Shown here one piece after another: positions 1 to 6,845 of a stretch of DNA of 8,461 nucleotides; the stretch's first letter is position 1; each line of letters opens with the position of its first letter. Made by a program: the position numbers and the translations under genes. Source of the DNA: Prevotellaceae bacterium (lineage in GTDB: Bacteria > Bacteroidota > Bacteroidia > Bacteroidales > UBA932); the NCBI GenBank assembly GCA_031287815.1, contig JAITSM010000147.1, positions 1-8,461 on the forward strand. Reading direction: 5' to 3'. Below the pieces are notes generated by a model. The model saw only the letters and a program-made list of their open reading frames with translations, was not told the origin of the DNA and made no database searches.

Positions 1-124
1 GGCGCCAGCTAACTTTTAGTTTTTAACTTTTAACTCAAAAAGGCGCCAGCTAACTTTTAGTTTTTAACTTTTAGTTCTTAACTCAAGAAGACGCCAGCCT
101 ACTTCATAATTCATAATTCAACTT
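1..124. repeat. Dispersed GGCGCCAGC / AACTTTTA repeat cluster
   Basis: Two near-identical units start at bases 1 and 42, each beginning GGCGCCAGCTAACTTTTAG and continuing as a run of AACTTTTA/AGTTTTTAAC words. A third, degenerate unit starts at base 90 (GACGCCAGCC) and passes into TTCATAATTCATAATTC. The same element recurs in the same orientation at 6690 (degenerate) and 7142, so it is a dispersed family. It lies immediately downstream of the stop codon of the minus-strand gene at 125-832. No gene or clear terminator was seen here. Confidence 0.8.
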
Positions 125-832
125 TTACGGTATTACCGCGCTTTTTATCGGCCCGAAGGGGCCTTTTTTGCCGCGCGTATTTTCCCAGCGGAGGGTGAAG
201 TAGAGGATTTTCCCCCGCTCCCAGCCGCTAAAGTTGAGCGTCAGCGGCGAGCGGGTACAGAACGAAGAGTGCACGAGCTTTTCGATATCCATATCCGCAC
301 TCTGCGATTGCTCGAACACCGCCCAGCGGACTTCCGCGCCGTGCACCCCGTCGGGCTTCGCCCGATGGTGCCGGCCTTCGAAGACGAAGAATACCAGCTT
401 CACCTGCCGCAGCATCGACGTATCCGCCCACACCTCCGGATACCCGTCCGGCACCGGCGCCGGCGTGCGTTTGCCGGCGGTACGCTTCGGCAGGCTCATG
501 CTCGTGAGGTCATCATTCGTAACCAGCGGGTTCTTTTTCAGCAATCCGGTATACAGCATCCGGTAGGAGGCCTTGAGCGCCTTTTCCGTCTCGTAGAGCG
601 CGGTGGTTTTCAGCTTCGTTCTATGGGAATCGTCCTGCCAGTCGCGGTAGCAGGCGGCGAATTTCTCGAATTTGGGCGTAAAATCACTGTCGAACCATTG
701 CCCCATCGGCGTATCTGCACCAAACCCCATGCGGGTGCGCGCCGGAATGTCGGTAAAGTAGAGGGCTGTTAGCGATGCTTGCTCAAACAAGGCTTCGTGG
801 TTCTGCGGTAACCAATCATATTTTCGTGCCAT
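125..832 (-). CDS. Conserved Bacteroidota protein of unknown function, Fn3-like C-terminus
   Basis: This is a 235-aa cytoplasmic-looking protein with no signal peptide or membrane segment. The start MARKYDWLPQN at 832 is the only good ATG. The N-terminal two thirds (about residues 1-120) look helical and charged. After a basic, proline-rich linker (KRTAGKRTPAPVPDGYP, about 117-133), the C-terminal part (about 140-235) has alternating beta-strand patterns ending in RWENTRGKKGPFGPIKSAVIP, like the last strands of a fibronectin-III fold. From memory, this layout, with GVHGAEVRWAV and a terminal GP(W/F)GxxxSAxIP, resembles a recurrent family of roughly 210-240-aa Bacteroidota proteins of unknown function; I cannot confirm this by search. 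No enzyme motif is visible. A promoter at 1240-1271 would give it a leader of about 400 nt made largely of 21-nt repeats, an odd arrangement that may bear on its expression. No partner gene is adjacent. Confidence 0.85.
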   Translation of the reverse strand: MARKYDWLPQNHEALFEQASLTALYFTDIPARTRMGFGADTPMGQWFDSDFTPKFEKFAACYRDWQDDSHRTKLKTTALYETEKALKASYRMLYTGLLKKNPLVTNDDLTSMSLPKRTAGKRTPAPVPDGYPEVWADTSMLRQVKLVFFVFEGRHHRAKPDGVHGAEVRWAVFEQSQSADMDIEKLVHSSFCTRSPLTLNFSGWERGKILYFTLRWENTRGKKGPFGPIKSAVIP

Positions 833-920
833 CGTTGTTGTGTTTTAAGTTTATATTATGGTGTGCTGTTTCGTCCGGATTTTTTTTAATCACCGTCCAT
901 TTAACTTGTCTTATTTCTAT

Positions 921-1235
921 TTTATGTACTCCAATAACTTGTTTATGTACTACAATAACTCATTTATGTACTCCAATAACTCATTTATGTACTCCAATAA
1001 CTCATTTATGTACTCCAATAACTCATTTATGTACTCCAATAATTCATTTATGTACTACAATAATTCATTTATGTACTACAATAATTCATTTATGTACTAC
1101 AATAACTCATTTATGTACTCCAATAAATCATTTATGTACTCCAATAAATCATTTATGTACTACAATAAATCATTTATGTACTACAATAAATCGGTTATGT
1201 ACTCCAATAATTCATTTATGTACTCCAATAAATTC
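921..1235 (-). repeat. Array A: 15 tandem 21-bp repeats (minigene-like on minus strand)
   Basis: Fifteen 21-bp units run head to tail without spacers. Their plus-strand core is TTTATGTACTCCAATAA followed by a 4-base variable end. Variation is confined mainly to two positions: TACTCC versus TACTAC, and the base after AATAA (C, T or A). The edge units 1, 13/14 and 15 are degenerate, and unit 15 has one extra base. On the minus strand each regular unit reads ATG, codon 2 (AGT, AAT or ATT), TAT, TGG or TGT, AGT, ACA, TAA, and the next ATG follows the stop directly. This encodes MSYWST, MNYWST, MIYCST and similar peptides. Twelve units (2-12 and 14) keep both ATG and TAA. TGG units also supply GGAG seven bases before the next ATG. 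The array lies directly downstream of a minus-strand promoter and 88 bp upstream of the 235-aa gene. On the plus strand the unit is open in two frames, giving FMYSNNS or LCTPITH heptads, but there is no sign that these are expressed. Confidence 0.95.
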
Positions 1236-1239
1236 ATTG

Positions 1240-1271
1240 CAAAGATAGGAAAAAGATTTGTCGTAACCAAA
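1240..1271 (-). promoter_or_regulatory. Bacteroidota-type promoter firing into repeat array A
   Basis: On the minus strand, TTTG (complement of 1268-1271) is followed after 20 bp by TATCTTTG (complement of 1240-1247). This matches the Bacteroidota sigma-ABfr consensus TTTG-N19-21-TAnnTTTG exactly. The predicted transcription start, a few bases downstream at about 1232-1236, falls on the first unit of array A. The RNA would therefore begin at the array edge, run through all 15 units, and continue into the gene at 832. No better promoter is visible between 833 and 920. Confidence 0.75.
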
Positions 1272-1286
1272 CAGTTAAATGTTGAA

Positions 1287-1391
1287 TTAGGAATTGTGTT
1301 GGTTGAGTCAGGCATTATGGATGGGGTGTTAGTAATATTGGATGCGGGATTAGGAATGATAGACGGGGCGTTAGGCATTATAATTGCCGGC
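1287..1391. repeat. Array B: five degenerate 21-bp tandem repeats
   Basis: Five consecutive units of exactly 21 bp start at 1287, 1308, 1329, 1350 and 1371. The approximate consensus is TTAGGMATTATGGATGGGG plus two variable bases. The units are diverged: only TNAG near the start and a G-rich second half are well kept. Read on the plus strand, the units give heptads such as SGIMDGV, LVILDAG, LGMIDGA and LGIIIAG; on the minus strand they give IPNPASN-like heptads. The sequence is unrelated to array A but has the same period. It lies upstream of the minus-strand promoter, outside the predicted leader. Confidence 0.8.
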
Positions 1392-1413
1392 TGCCGCCGG
1401 CGCGTTGTTTTTT
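1386..1413 (+). terminator. Possible rho-independent terminator (plus strand)
   Basis: GCCGGC (1386-1391) can pair with GCCGGC (1396-1401) around a TGCC loop, followed shortly by GCGTTGTTTTTT. The six-base gap before the T run weakens the call. If real, it would stop any plus-strand transcript coming through arrays A and B. Confidence 0.3.
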
Positions 1414-1438
1414 ACGTGAACCCGGATGACATCTTCCA

Positions 1439-1552
1439 CCACGCGAAAAAAACATCCTACCACGCGGAAAAAATATCCTGCCATCCTGGAAAAATATCCC
1501 GCAACGCGGAAAAAGGGCTCCTGCAACGCGGAAAAAGGGCTCCCGCAACGCG
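1439..1552. repeat. Array C: five and a half 21-22-bp tandem repeats
   Basis: Units start at 1439, 1460, 1481 (21 bp each), 1502 and 1524 (22 bp each), with a partial copy CAACGCG at 1546-1552. The shared core is CNACGCGGAAAAA followed by either ATATCCTG or GGGCTCCTG. The first three units are in the ATATCC form and the last two in the GGGCTCC form, suggesting stepwise duplication. On the minus strand the 21-bp units read as heptads such as YFFRVVG and CFFRVVE. This is the third unrelated sequence family in this gap with the same length of unit. Confidence 0.85.
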
Positions 1553-1590
1553 CATAATTCATCATCCATATTTCATAATTCATAACTCCT
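1553..1590. repeat. CATAATTC simple-repeat tract
   Basis: The stretch between array C and the operon promoter is built from CATAATTCAT/CATCATCCAT words. The same TTCATAATTCATAATTC wording occurs at 103-120, so it belongs to the dispersed AT-rich repeat family in this genome rather than to a coding region. Confidence 0.6.
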
Positions 1591-1610
1591 AATTTTTTTT
1601 CTTATCTTTG
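1579..1610 (+). promoter_or_regulatory. Promoter of the type IX cargo / porP-like operon
   Basis: A perfect -7 box TATCTTTG lies at 1603-1610. At the expected 20-bp distance upstream there is only TTCA (1579-1582), a weak match to the TTTG -33 box. The start site would be near 1616-1618, leaving a leader of about 42 nt to the ATG at 1659. Confidence 0.65.
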
Positions 1611-1658
1611 CAATAATTTTAAAGATTTTTAAAATTGCGACTGTTAATTATTCCCACT

Positions 1659-4600
1659 ATGCGCTGCGTTTACGCCGCGTTATTGTTGCTTCCAACAATC
1701 CCGGCTAACGCACAAACACCGGATGATATTGTTTTAAAAGAGGGAAATATCTGCCGGGGTAACAGCATTGACCTCGGCACGCTTATTGTCCATCATCCGG
1801 CGAATGTCCCCTACTCCCGGTGGAAAGAAGGAAACACGTACCTGAACTGCCCTGCAGGATTCAGCTGCTCCGTATCTCCTGCCGATACCGCTACCTATAC
1901 CCTGGAATACTGCCTCTCCGCAAACGGCGATACGCTGTCCAAAGACGCGAAGGTGATTGTTTGGTTAGACCCCCATGTGACGGTTCCCGCCGACACAACG
2001 GTGTGCAGGGGAACGTACGTTACCTTGCAGGCGGCGGCGTCCTATGCGCAATATGTTATGTGGCACAGCGGCTCCTCCGTGTACCCCAACGGCGCGGTAC
2101 CCCCTCCCATAGAAAACCAGGCCCACGTATTCGTAGCCACCGCCCGGAACGACTATTGCGTGCGAACGTCCTCCGCCACCTGGGTGGTCGAAGGGCTGGC
2201 GCCCATCCGGTCTGCCTATGTAGAGTATGAAAGGGAAAAACTGCAAATGCTCTGCGAGGGCGCTACGATAGACCTGAACACGCTGTTGCGTTATTTCATA
2301 AAAGACGACGAGGGAGTATCCTTCCCGGCTACTTATCTTGATGGCTCGGCCACATGGACGGAACTCGACGGCCAACCGGTGCCCGACCCGTCAAACTATC
2401 AAATACCGGAATGGGCGGCGCTCATAGCTACCGTTACGGCGTCGGTATCCTATACTTCCGTCTGCGACGGTCCGAAAACTTATACCATACCGCCCACCGT
2501 GCTCCGGCCTATCCTGGAGGGCAAAAAAACCGCCGCCTCCGGCTCCTGCAACTACCGGGATTGCCCCGGCGACCCGGTAGAGATATTACTGTCCCTGGAT
2601 ACTGGTTGCGACGACAGCATCAAAGACGTAAATATTACCTACCTCGGCAACAACCCCGGTTGCTCGCTGTCTCAGTCCACCCCCCGCGAACGCACGTACC
2701 GGTGCAACTCGATACCGAACGGCATGCAGTATAGGGTATATTTAAAGACTGCGGCGATAGATACGACGATGTACCTGGCGCCTGTGCCGATAGACCCGCC
2801 GGATATTAACGACTGGCCGGACGCCCTTTGTTTGGGCGACAGCGCGGACTTTTGTATTACGACCGATTGTGATGATATATTATCGGTCGAGTGGACGGTA
2901 ACGCCCGCCAGCGCGAGCAAGCCGGAATGGCAATCCAGCGCGTCGCATTTGTGGTGCTACCGGGTGACGGCTACGGAAGAGGCTACTTACACCGCTAACA
3001 TTAAGTACGACCGGAAAGGAATAGCCACCGGAAAGCCCGATACCACCATCGCCCTCACATTGCACCTGGAGCTTCAGCCTCCCCATTTTGAGATGTGGGC
3101 TTCGCCGCAGGAAATATGCAAGGGCGACAGCACGTACCTTGCCATCAGAAGCACCTGCGACAGCATTGTGAATGTAGGCAACTGGGATATTACCCCGACC
3201 CCGCTTTATGTCGGGCGGAGTAAAACGACGATGATATATAAAACAGCCGTCACGCAAAATACGACGATTCGGGCGCAGGTGACCTACCATGTGTCCAACC
3301 AGCCGGCCGGTACGAATAAGACGGCGGATGTAACCGCCGAGCTATCCGTACGCAATTACCCGCCGGGCGTATCGCCCGCCTCCTACAACCTTTGCCGCGG
3401 AAGCGCAGATACCGCGCGGGTTTTGGCAGACTATTGCGATACGATTAAGAACGTGGTATGGAAAAATAAAGAAACCGGCGAGGTATTATCGCCGCAACCG
3501 CCCGAAAATCCCTATTTCTCCAAAACCCCCGCCGAATGGCAATTCATCCTCTCGCCCAGGGATACCATTACCTACGTGGCAGAAATAGAATATATGCGCT
3601 CATCGGAAACCAGCACGCGGAAAACGGAGGTAGCGGTTTTCGTCAGCGTCCGCGAACGGCCGCATATCTTAAAAGAACCGGTGACGGCCGTCTGCGAAAC
3701 AGACTTGGAGGTTATGCTGAATCATTATATCGACAGCGCCCTGATAGATATGAATACCATTAACTGGATCGGCTACCCCACGGCTATTGCCCCGAACTTG
3801 CAGGATTCGCCGGAAAAATACTACCAGGTAGAAGCCCGCTATGCCTACCTGTGCTCCGAAATGACTACGGCCGAAGGATCGCCCGAAATGTTAAAAGTAA
3901 TTTTCCAGACCAGCACGAGCCCGGCCTTTGAAGCCCCTACGCCCGGGGCGACCTATTGCCAGAACTACATTCCCCTGCGGGCGGTGGAACAGTTTACCAC
4001 CTATAAATGGATATTGCCGGGAGGCGTTGAAATTAACCAGCCCGATACGGTGTATAACACCCCCGCCGCCGGAACATTTACCTTTACCTTAACCGCCGAG
4101 AATACGTGCGGCATAGAATCTACTACCAACTCCGTATTTCTATCCGCCCTTCCGCACGTGGAGGTAAAAGAACCTTTCAGCGAAATATGCGAAGGCTCAA
4201 CGGTAACACTGGCCTTAAAGGATTATGAACGGACAGGCACGGTGGCATGGACGCCCCCCTTTGGCAATAATATTATAGAACCGGTGATTACTGTAACCGA
4301 ATCGGCGACTTACATCGTGTCGGTAACCAACAACCCCTGCCCGGCCGCCTACGATACCATTGAGATAAATGTCATCCTGCTGGCGCAGGTGGAAGCGATG
4401 GACAATATCAATAAATGCGAAAAAAGCGAACTGGAATTAAGCGTAAAACATTGGCGGGGCGATAACCTCGATTGGGTAAACGCAGAAGGCAACGGCGCTT
4501 ACACACCGGTAGAGCACACTACTTTTCCGGTAACCGCCCCCGGCACATACATTGTCATAGCAAGCAACCGGTGCAACACCGCCACCGACACCGTGCAGGT

Positions 4601-5345
4601 AACGATGACCGCCTTGCCCTTTGTCAGCGTACGCAAGGATACCACCGCCTGCCTCGGGGAGACTATTACGCTGGTAACGGAAAGCCTTAACGGAACGCCG
4701 GCATGGTTTACGGACGGCAGGAAAATAGACTCGGTGGTTATCACCACCGCCACGCCGGTAGTTTACACGGTCGTGGCCTCCAACGAATGCGGGGACTCGG
4801 AGCCGGCAAGCATCACGGTGCTCTCCCGGCCGTCGATAGCGATTAAACCGGCAGAGATGCCAGCCTTCAAAAACAATGCTTACTACGACCTCCGCCTCAG
4901 CGCCGAAAACGCCGTATACCCTGTGTCCTACACCATCAGCGGCACGCTGCCCGCCGGATTGATATTTAAGACCGACGGCTCTATCGTGGGGTATCCCAAG
5001 CTGTCGGGAGGCAACTATCACGACTATCCGCTCACCATAGAAGTGATTGACGCCGGCAAATGCCAGACGGTTTATAACTATATTTTATCGCCTGCCTGGT
5101 CGGCGCCCAACGCTTTTATCCCGGGCAGCAGCGGGCTTAACAGCGTATTTTTGTCGGAATTCCAACTGGAAATATACGACCGCCGGGGAAACCTGATACA
5201 CGAAGGGCTCGGATGGGCCGGCTTTGACAAAAGCGGGCGGCGGGCGCCGTCAGGCACCTACTTTTATAAAGTAATTATACCACGAAATAGTCAGAATCAT
5301 ACATCGCGTTATTTTTCGGGCTATATAACCGTATTGCCCCAATAA
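1659..5345 (+). CDS. Large secreted multi-Ig-like protein with gliding-motility-type (CHU_C) C-terminal domain; type IX secretion cargo
   Basis: The protein is about 1228 aa, probably exported and displayed on the cell surface by the type IX secretion system. The start ATG at 1659 gives a compact signal peptide, MRCVYAALLLLPTIPANA, cut before QTPDD. A TTG at 1635 in the same frame would add eight residues (MRLLIIPT) and is less likely. The body contains about 12 Ig/PKD-like modules of 75-100 residues, each opening with an xCxGxxxxL strand: ICRGNS ~31, VCRGT ~115, LCEGAT ~198, LCLGD ~390, ICKGD ~487, ICEGS ~844, ACLGE ~997. Residues ~1061-1140 resemble a putative Ig (He_PIG) domain (SGTLPAGLIFKTDGSIVG). 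The last ~80 residues (NAFIPG, LEIYDRRGNLIHEG, PSGTYFYKVIIP) match the type B CTD of gliding-motility-associated proteins. The NGDGxND-like loop is shortened to GSSGLNSVF. No catalytic domain is seen, so an adhesin or structural role is inferred. The next gene starts 13 bp downstream. Confidence 0.88.
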   Translation: MRCVYAALLLLPTIPANAQTPDDIVLKEGNICRGNSIDLGTLIVHHPANVPYSRWKEGNTYLNCPAGFSCSVSPADTATYTLEYCLSANGDTLSKDAKVIVWLDPHVTVPADTTVCRGTYVTLQAAASYAQYVMWHSGSSVYPNGAVPPPIENQAHVFVATARNDYCVRTSSATWVVEGLAPIRSAYVEYEREKLQMLCEGATIDLNTLLRYFIKDDEGVSFPATYLDGSATWTELDGQPVPDPSNYQIPEWAALIATVTASVSYTSVCDGPKTYTIPPTVLRPILEGKKTAASGSCNYRDCPGDPVEILLSLDTGCDDSIKDVNITYLGNNPGCSLSQSTPRERTYRCNSIPNGMQYRVYLKTAAIDTTMYLAPVPIDPPDINDWPDALCLGDSADFCITTDCDDILSVEWTVTPASASKPEWQSSASHLWCYRVTATEEATYTANIKYDRKGIATGKPDTTIALTLHLELQPPHFEMWASPQEICKGDSTYLAIRSTCDSIVNVGNWDITPTPLYVGRSKTTMIYKTAVTQNTTIRAQVTYHVSNQPAGTNKTADVTAELSVRNYPPGVSPASYNLCRGSADTARVLADYCDTIKNVVWKNKETGEVLSPQPPENPYFSKTPAEWQFILSPRDTITYVAEIEYMRSSETSTRKTEVAVFVSVRERPHILKEPVTAVCETDLEVMLNHYIDSALIDMNTINWIGYPTAIAPNLQDSPEKYYQVEARYAYLCSEMTTAEGSPEMLKVIFQTSTSPAFEAPTPGATYCQNYIPLRAVEQFTTYKWILPGGVEINQPDTVYNTPAAGTFTFTLTAENTCGIESTTNSVFLSALPHVEVKEPFSEICEGSTVTLALKDYERTGTVAWTPPFGNNIIEPVITVTESATYIVSVTNNPCPAAYDTIEINVILLAQVEAMDNINKCEKSELELSVKHWRGDNLDWVNAEGNGAYTPVEHTTFPVTAPGTYIVIASNRCNTATDTVQVTMTALPFVSVRKDTTACLGETITLVTESLNGTPAWFTDGRKIDSVVITTATPVVYTVVASNECGDSEPASITVLSRPSIAIKPAEMPAFKNNAYYDLRLSAENAVYPVSYTISGTLPAGLIFKTDGSIVGYPKLSGGNYHDYPLTIEVIDAGKCQTVYNYILSPAWSAPNAFIPGSSGLNSVFLSEFQLEIYDRRGNLIHEGLGWAGFDKSGRRAPSGTYFYKVIIPRNSQNHTSRYFSGYITVLPQ

Positions 5346-5358
5346 CGGCCTATATTGA

Positions 5359-6321
5359 ATGAAAAAGCCATACCGCCTCATAGTATCCCTCTCCCTGCTG
5401 CTGGCAACGGTTATCACGCTGCCGGCACAAGACGGGTTTGACAATAACCACAAATGGTTAAACCGCTCGCTGATGAACCCTGCCGCCACCGGCAATACCA
5501 ATTATTTTGAAGCAAGCGCTATTGCCCGCAAACAATGGATAGGCATGGAAGGAGCGCCCGGACTATTATTCCTGAACGCGCAAAATTTATTCGCCCCCAT
5601 GTCGTCGGGCGCAGGATTCACGCTCATCAACGACTATATCGGATTTTACAACACCCTGAATGCAAAACTTTCGTATGCCTACCACTTGAAGCTGGGGACG
5701 AAAATGGCCTTAAGTTTCGGATTGGCGGGCGGCCTGCTGACGCAGGGGCGCGACGACGCCAGCGTACGGCTGAATGATATGGCGGAATACGCCGCCTACG
5801 AGCGCACGCTCCTGCCCGACTTCGACACCGGCGTGGAATTTCGCTACGAAGGCATTCGCGCCGGGCTTTCCGCCCTGCACCTGAACATCGACTCCGAAAA
5901 GGTGGAATACGCTTACAGCCGCGCGTTCAATGCATACGCCAGCATACGCGTAGACATCAACGAAATGGTAACCATCATGCCGCTGGCGCTGGTTTCGTAC
6001 ACCAGCGAACGTTTCAACGGCGAAAGCGGGGCAATCGTATACTTCCGGTTTCCGCGAAAATCCGTTTCGCTGGAACGCCTCGACCGGACAGTAAAAGACC
6101 GGTACGACCGGTTCTGGATAGGCGCCAACGCCGGCTGGCTGGGAAATATACAAGCGATGGGCGGATTATTTATCACCGAACAATGGCGATTGGGATATTC
6201 TTTCGGGTATACGTGGAATTTGAGATCGGTCAAAGCCGCCACCTCCCACGAAATATTGCTTTCATGGCGGATAAAGACCTCCGAGCCGCGACGCTATCTC
6301 TGCCTCGACGACTGCGAATAA
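5359..6321 (+). CDS. PorP/SprF-family type IX secretion outer-membrane protein
   Basis: At 320 aa, the protein has the usual size for PorP/SprF proteins (about 300-350 aa). It starts with a signal peptide MKKPYRLIVSLSLLLATVITLPA cut before QDG. Family hallmarks near the N-terminus are the NPAATG motif (about 40-45), followed by ARKQWIGMEGAPG (about 56-68). The rest is alternating beta-strand sequence with aromatic-ended strands (for example WRLGYSFGYTWNL), consistent with an outer-membrane beta-barrel. In Flavobacterium, SprF is needed for secretion of the adhesin SprB, and PorP/SprF paralogues are typically encoded next to type B CTD cargo. Here the gene follows such a cargo by 13 bp with no promoter between, so it is most likely the dedicated partner for that protein. 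The other type IX core genes are not in this window. The C-terminus SEPRRYLCLDDCE extends past the last barrel-like strand. Confidence 0.9.
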   Translation: MKKPYRLIVSLSLLLATVITLPAQDGFDNNHKWLNRSLMNPAATGNTNYFEASAIARKQWIGMEGAPGLLFLNAQNLFAPMSSGAGFTLINDYIGFYNTLNAKLSYAYHLKLGTKMALSFGLAGGLLTQGRDDASVRLNDMAEYAAYERTLLPDFDTGVEFRYEGIRAGLSALHLNIDSEKVEYAYSRAFNAYASIRVDINEMVTIMPLALVSYTSERFNGESGAIVYFRFPRKSVSLERLDRTVKDRYDRFWIGANAGWLGNIQAMGGLFITEQWRLGYSFGYTWNLRSVKAATSHEILLSWRIKTSEPRRYLCLDDCE

Positions 6322-6351
6322 AATCCAGCATTTAATTCAGGAATTACAAAT

Positions 6352-6365
6352 GGGCGGAAACGCCC
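6352..6365. terminator. Hairpin between convergent porP-like gene and rpmH
   Basis: GGGCG and CGCCC pair around a GAAA tetraloop on the plus strand. The stem sits between the two convergent stop codons (6321 and 6382), where a shared terminator is expected. The T-tract is poor on both sides (ATTTGTAATT on the minus strand, CTCTCCCC on the plus strand), so intrinsic termination would be weak. Confidence 0.35.
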
Positions 6366-6381
6366 CTCTCCCCTACCCTTC

Positions 6382-6534
6382 TTAGTACTTTTGCTCGTCG
6401 GATACGGTTAATTTTTTACGTCCCCGCCGGCGGCGGGCGGCCAGTACGCGGCGGCCGTTAGCCGTAGCCATTCTTTCGCGGAATCCGTGTTTATTGCGGC
6501 GTTTACGTTGCGATGGTTGATATGTCCTTTTCAT
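6382..6534 (-). CDS. rpmH: 50S ribosomal protein L34
   Basis: This 50-codon gene encodes the small, very basic L34 protein of the large ribosomal subunit. It begins MKRTYQPSQRKRRNKHGFRE, continues with RMATANGRRVLAARRRRGRK and ends KLTVSDEQKY. The KRTYQPS start, the KRRNKHGFRERMATANGRRVLAARRRRGRKKL core and the LTVSDE tail are typical of Bacteroidota L34, which is usually 50-53 aa. The ATG at 6534 has no Shine-Dalgarno sequence and sits in an AT-rich leader. It is transcribed against the upstream operon and has its own promoter about 20 bp before the start, so it is probably monocistronic here. The usual E. coli neighbour rnpA is not next to it. Confidence 0.96.
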   Translation of the reverse strand: MKRTYQPSQRKRRNKHGFRERMATANGRRVLAARRRRGRKKLTVSDEQKY

Positions 6535-6554
6535 TGCTCAAAAATTTTGGACTG

Positions 6555-6586
6555 CAAAGATAATCTTTTTTTGGGAAACAAACAAG
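6555..6586 (-). promoter_or_regulatory. rpmH promoter
   Basis: On the minus strand, TATCTTTG (complement of 6555-6562) is a perfect -7 box. At 20 bp upstream is CTTG (complement of 6583-6586), overlapped by TTTG (complement of 6579-6582) at 16 bp. The start site would be near 6548-6550, giving a leader of roughly 15 nt before the ATG at 6534. Confidence 0.7.
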
Positions 6587-6600
6587 TGATAGGTGAAAAG

Positions 6601-6635
6601 AGGGTGAGGGGTGAAGGGTGAAGGGCGAAGGGCGA
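6601..6635. repeat. 7-bp tandem repeat AGGGYGA
   Basis: Five uninterrupted heptamers (AGGGTGA, GGGGTGA, AGGGTGA, AGGGCGA, AGGGCGA) run up to AGGGTTTTTTT. The tract lies just upstream of the rpmH promoter. It is purine-only on one strand apart from T/C at the fifth position. Confidence 0.85.
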
Positions 6636-6652
6636 AGGGTTTTTTTAATGGA

Positions 6653-6728
6653 GAATGTGCTAATGTGACTAATGTGACTAATTGGGCTGGCGCTAGCAAC
6701 CTTAAACCTTAAACTACTTTAATGGAAA
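6653..6728. repeat. TAATGTGAC repeat and degenerate GGCGCCAGC element
   Basis: TAATGTGAC occurs twice in tandem around 6661-6678. At 6690 a degenerate copy of the dispersed element follows (GGCGCTAGCAACCTTAAACC), in the same orientation as the copies at 1 and 42. The TTTAATGGA words at the left (6645) and at 6718 resemble the arms of the inverted repeat at 7066-7137. No gene was seen. Confidence 0.55.
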
Positions 6729-6736
6729 ATGTAGAA

Positions 6737-6770
6737 TGCCCCGTTAGGGGCAAAATGTGGGTAGAAAAAA
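6737..6770 (+). repeat. Hairpin + AATGTGGGTAGAAA repeat, copy 1
   Basis: TGCCCC and GGGGCA form a perfect stem around GTTA, followed by AAATGTGGGTAGAAAAAA. The 3' tail is almost identical to that of copy 2 at 6791, while the stem bases differ but remain complementary. Confidence 0.8.
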
Positions 6771-6790
6771 AATGATTGTTCCACCATCGT

Positions 6791-6823
6791 CGTCCCGTCA
6801 GGGACGAAATGTGGGTAGAAAAA
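6791..6823 (+). repeat. Hairpin + AATGTGGGTAGAAA repeat, copy 2
   Basis: CGTCCC and GGGACG pair around GTCA, followed by AAATGTGGGTAGAAAAA. It is in the same orientation as copy 1, with the stem sequence changed by paired substitutions relative to it. Confidence 0.8.
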
Positions 6824-6845
6824 CGCATCCCCCAGCCACTCGCCG

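Noticed and set aside
150..169. Terminator-like hairpin GGCCC-GAAG-GGGCC followed by T6 on the plus strand
   Set aside because: It lies within the coding sequence for GKKGPFGP at the end of the minus-strand gene, and nothing upstream on the plus strand needs terminating.
921..1235. CRISPR array
   Set aside because: The 21-bp units are contiguous with no unique spacers, and no cas gene is present.
775..1248. Plus-strand ORF with LCTPITH repeats
   Set aside because: It begins inside the 235-aa gene and is open only because the 21-bp unit lacks a stop in this frame. It has no promoter or protein-like flank.
1371..1583. Minus-strand ORFs over arrays B and C
   Set aside because: They consist of repeat translation only and differ in frame. 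There is no start context or conserved-looking sequence outside the repeats.
1635..1658. TTG start extending the large cargo protein by eight residues
   Set aside because: The ATG at 1659 already gives a complete signal peptide and a more usual leader length from the promoter at 1603-1610.
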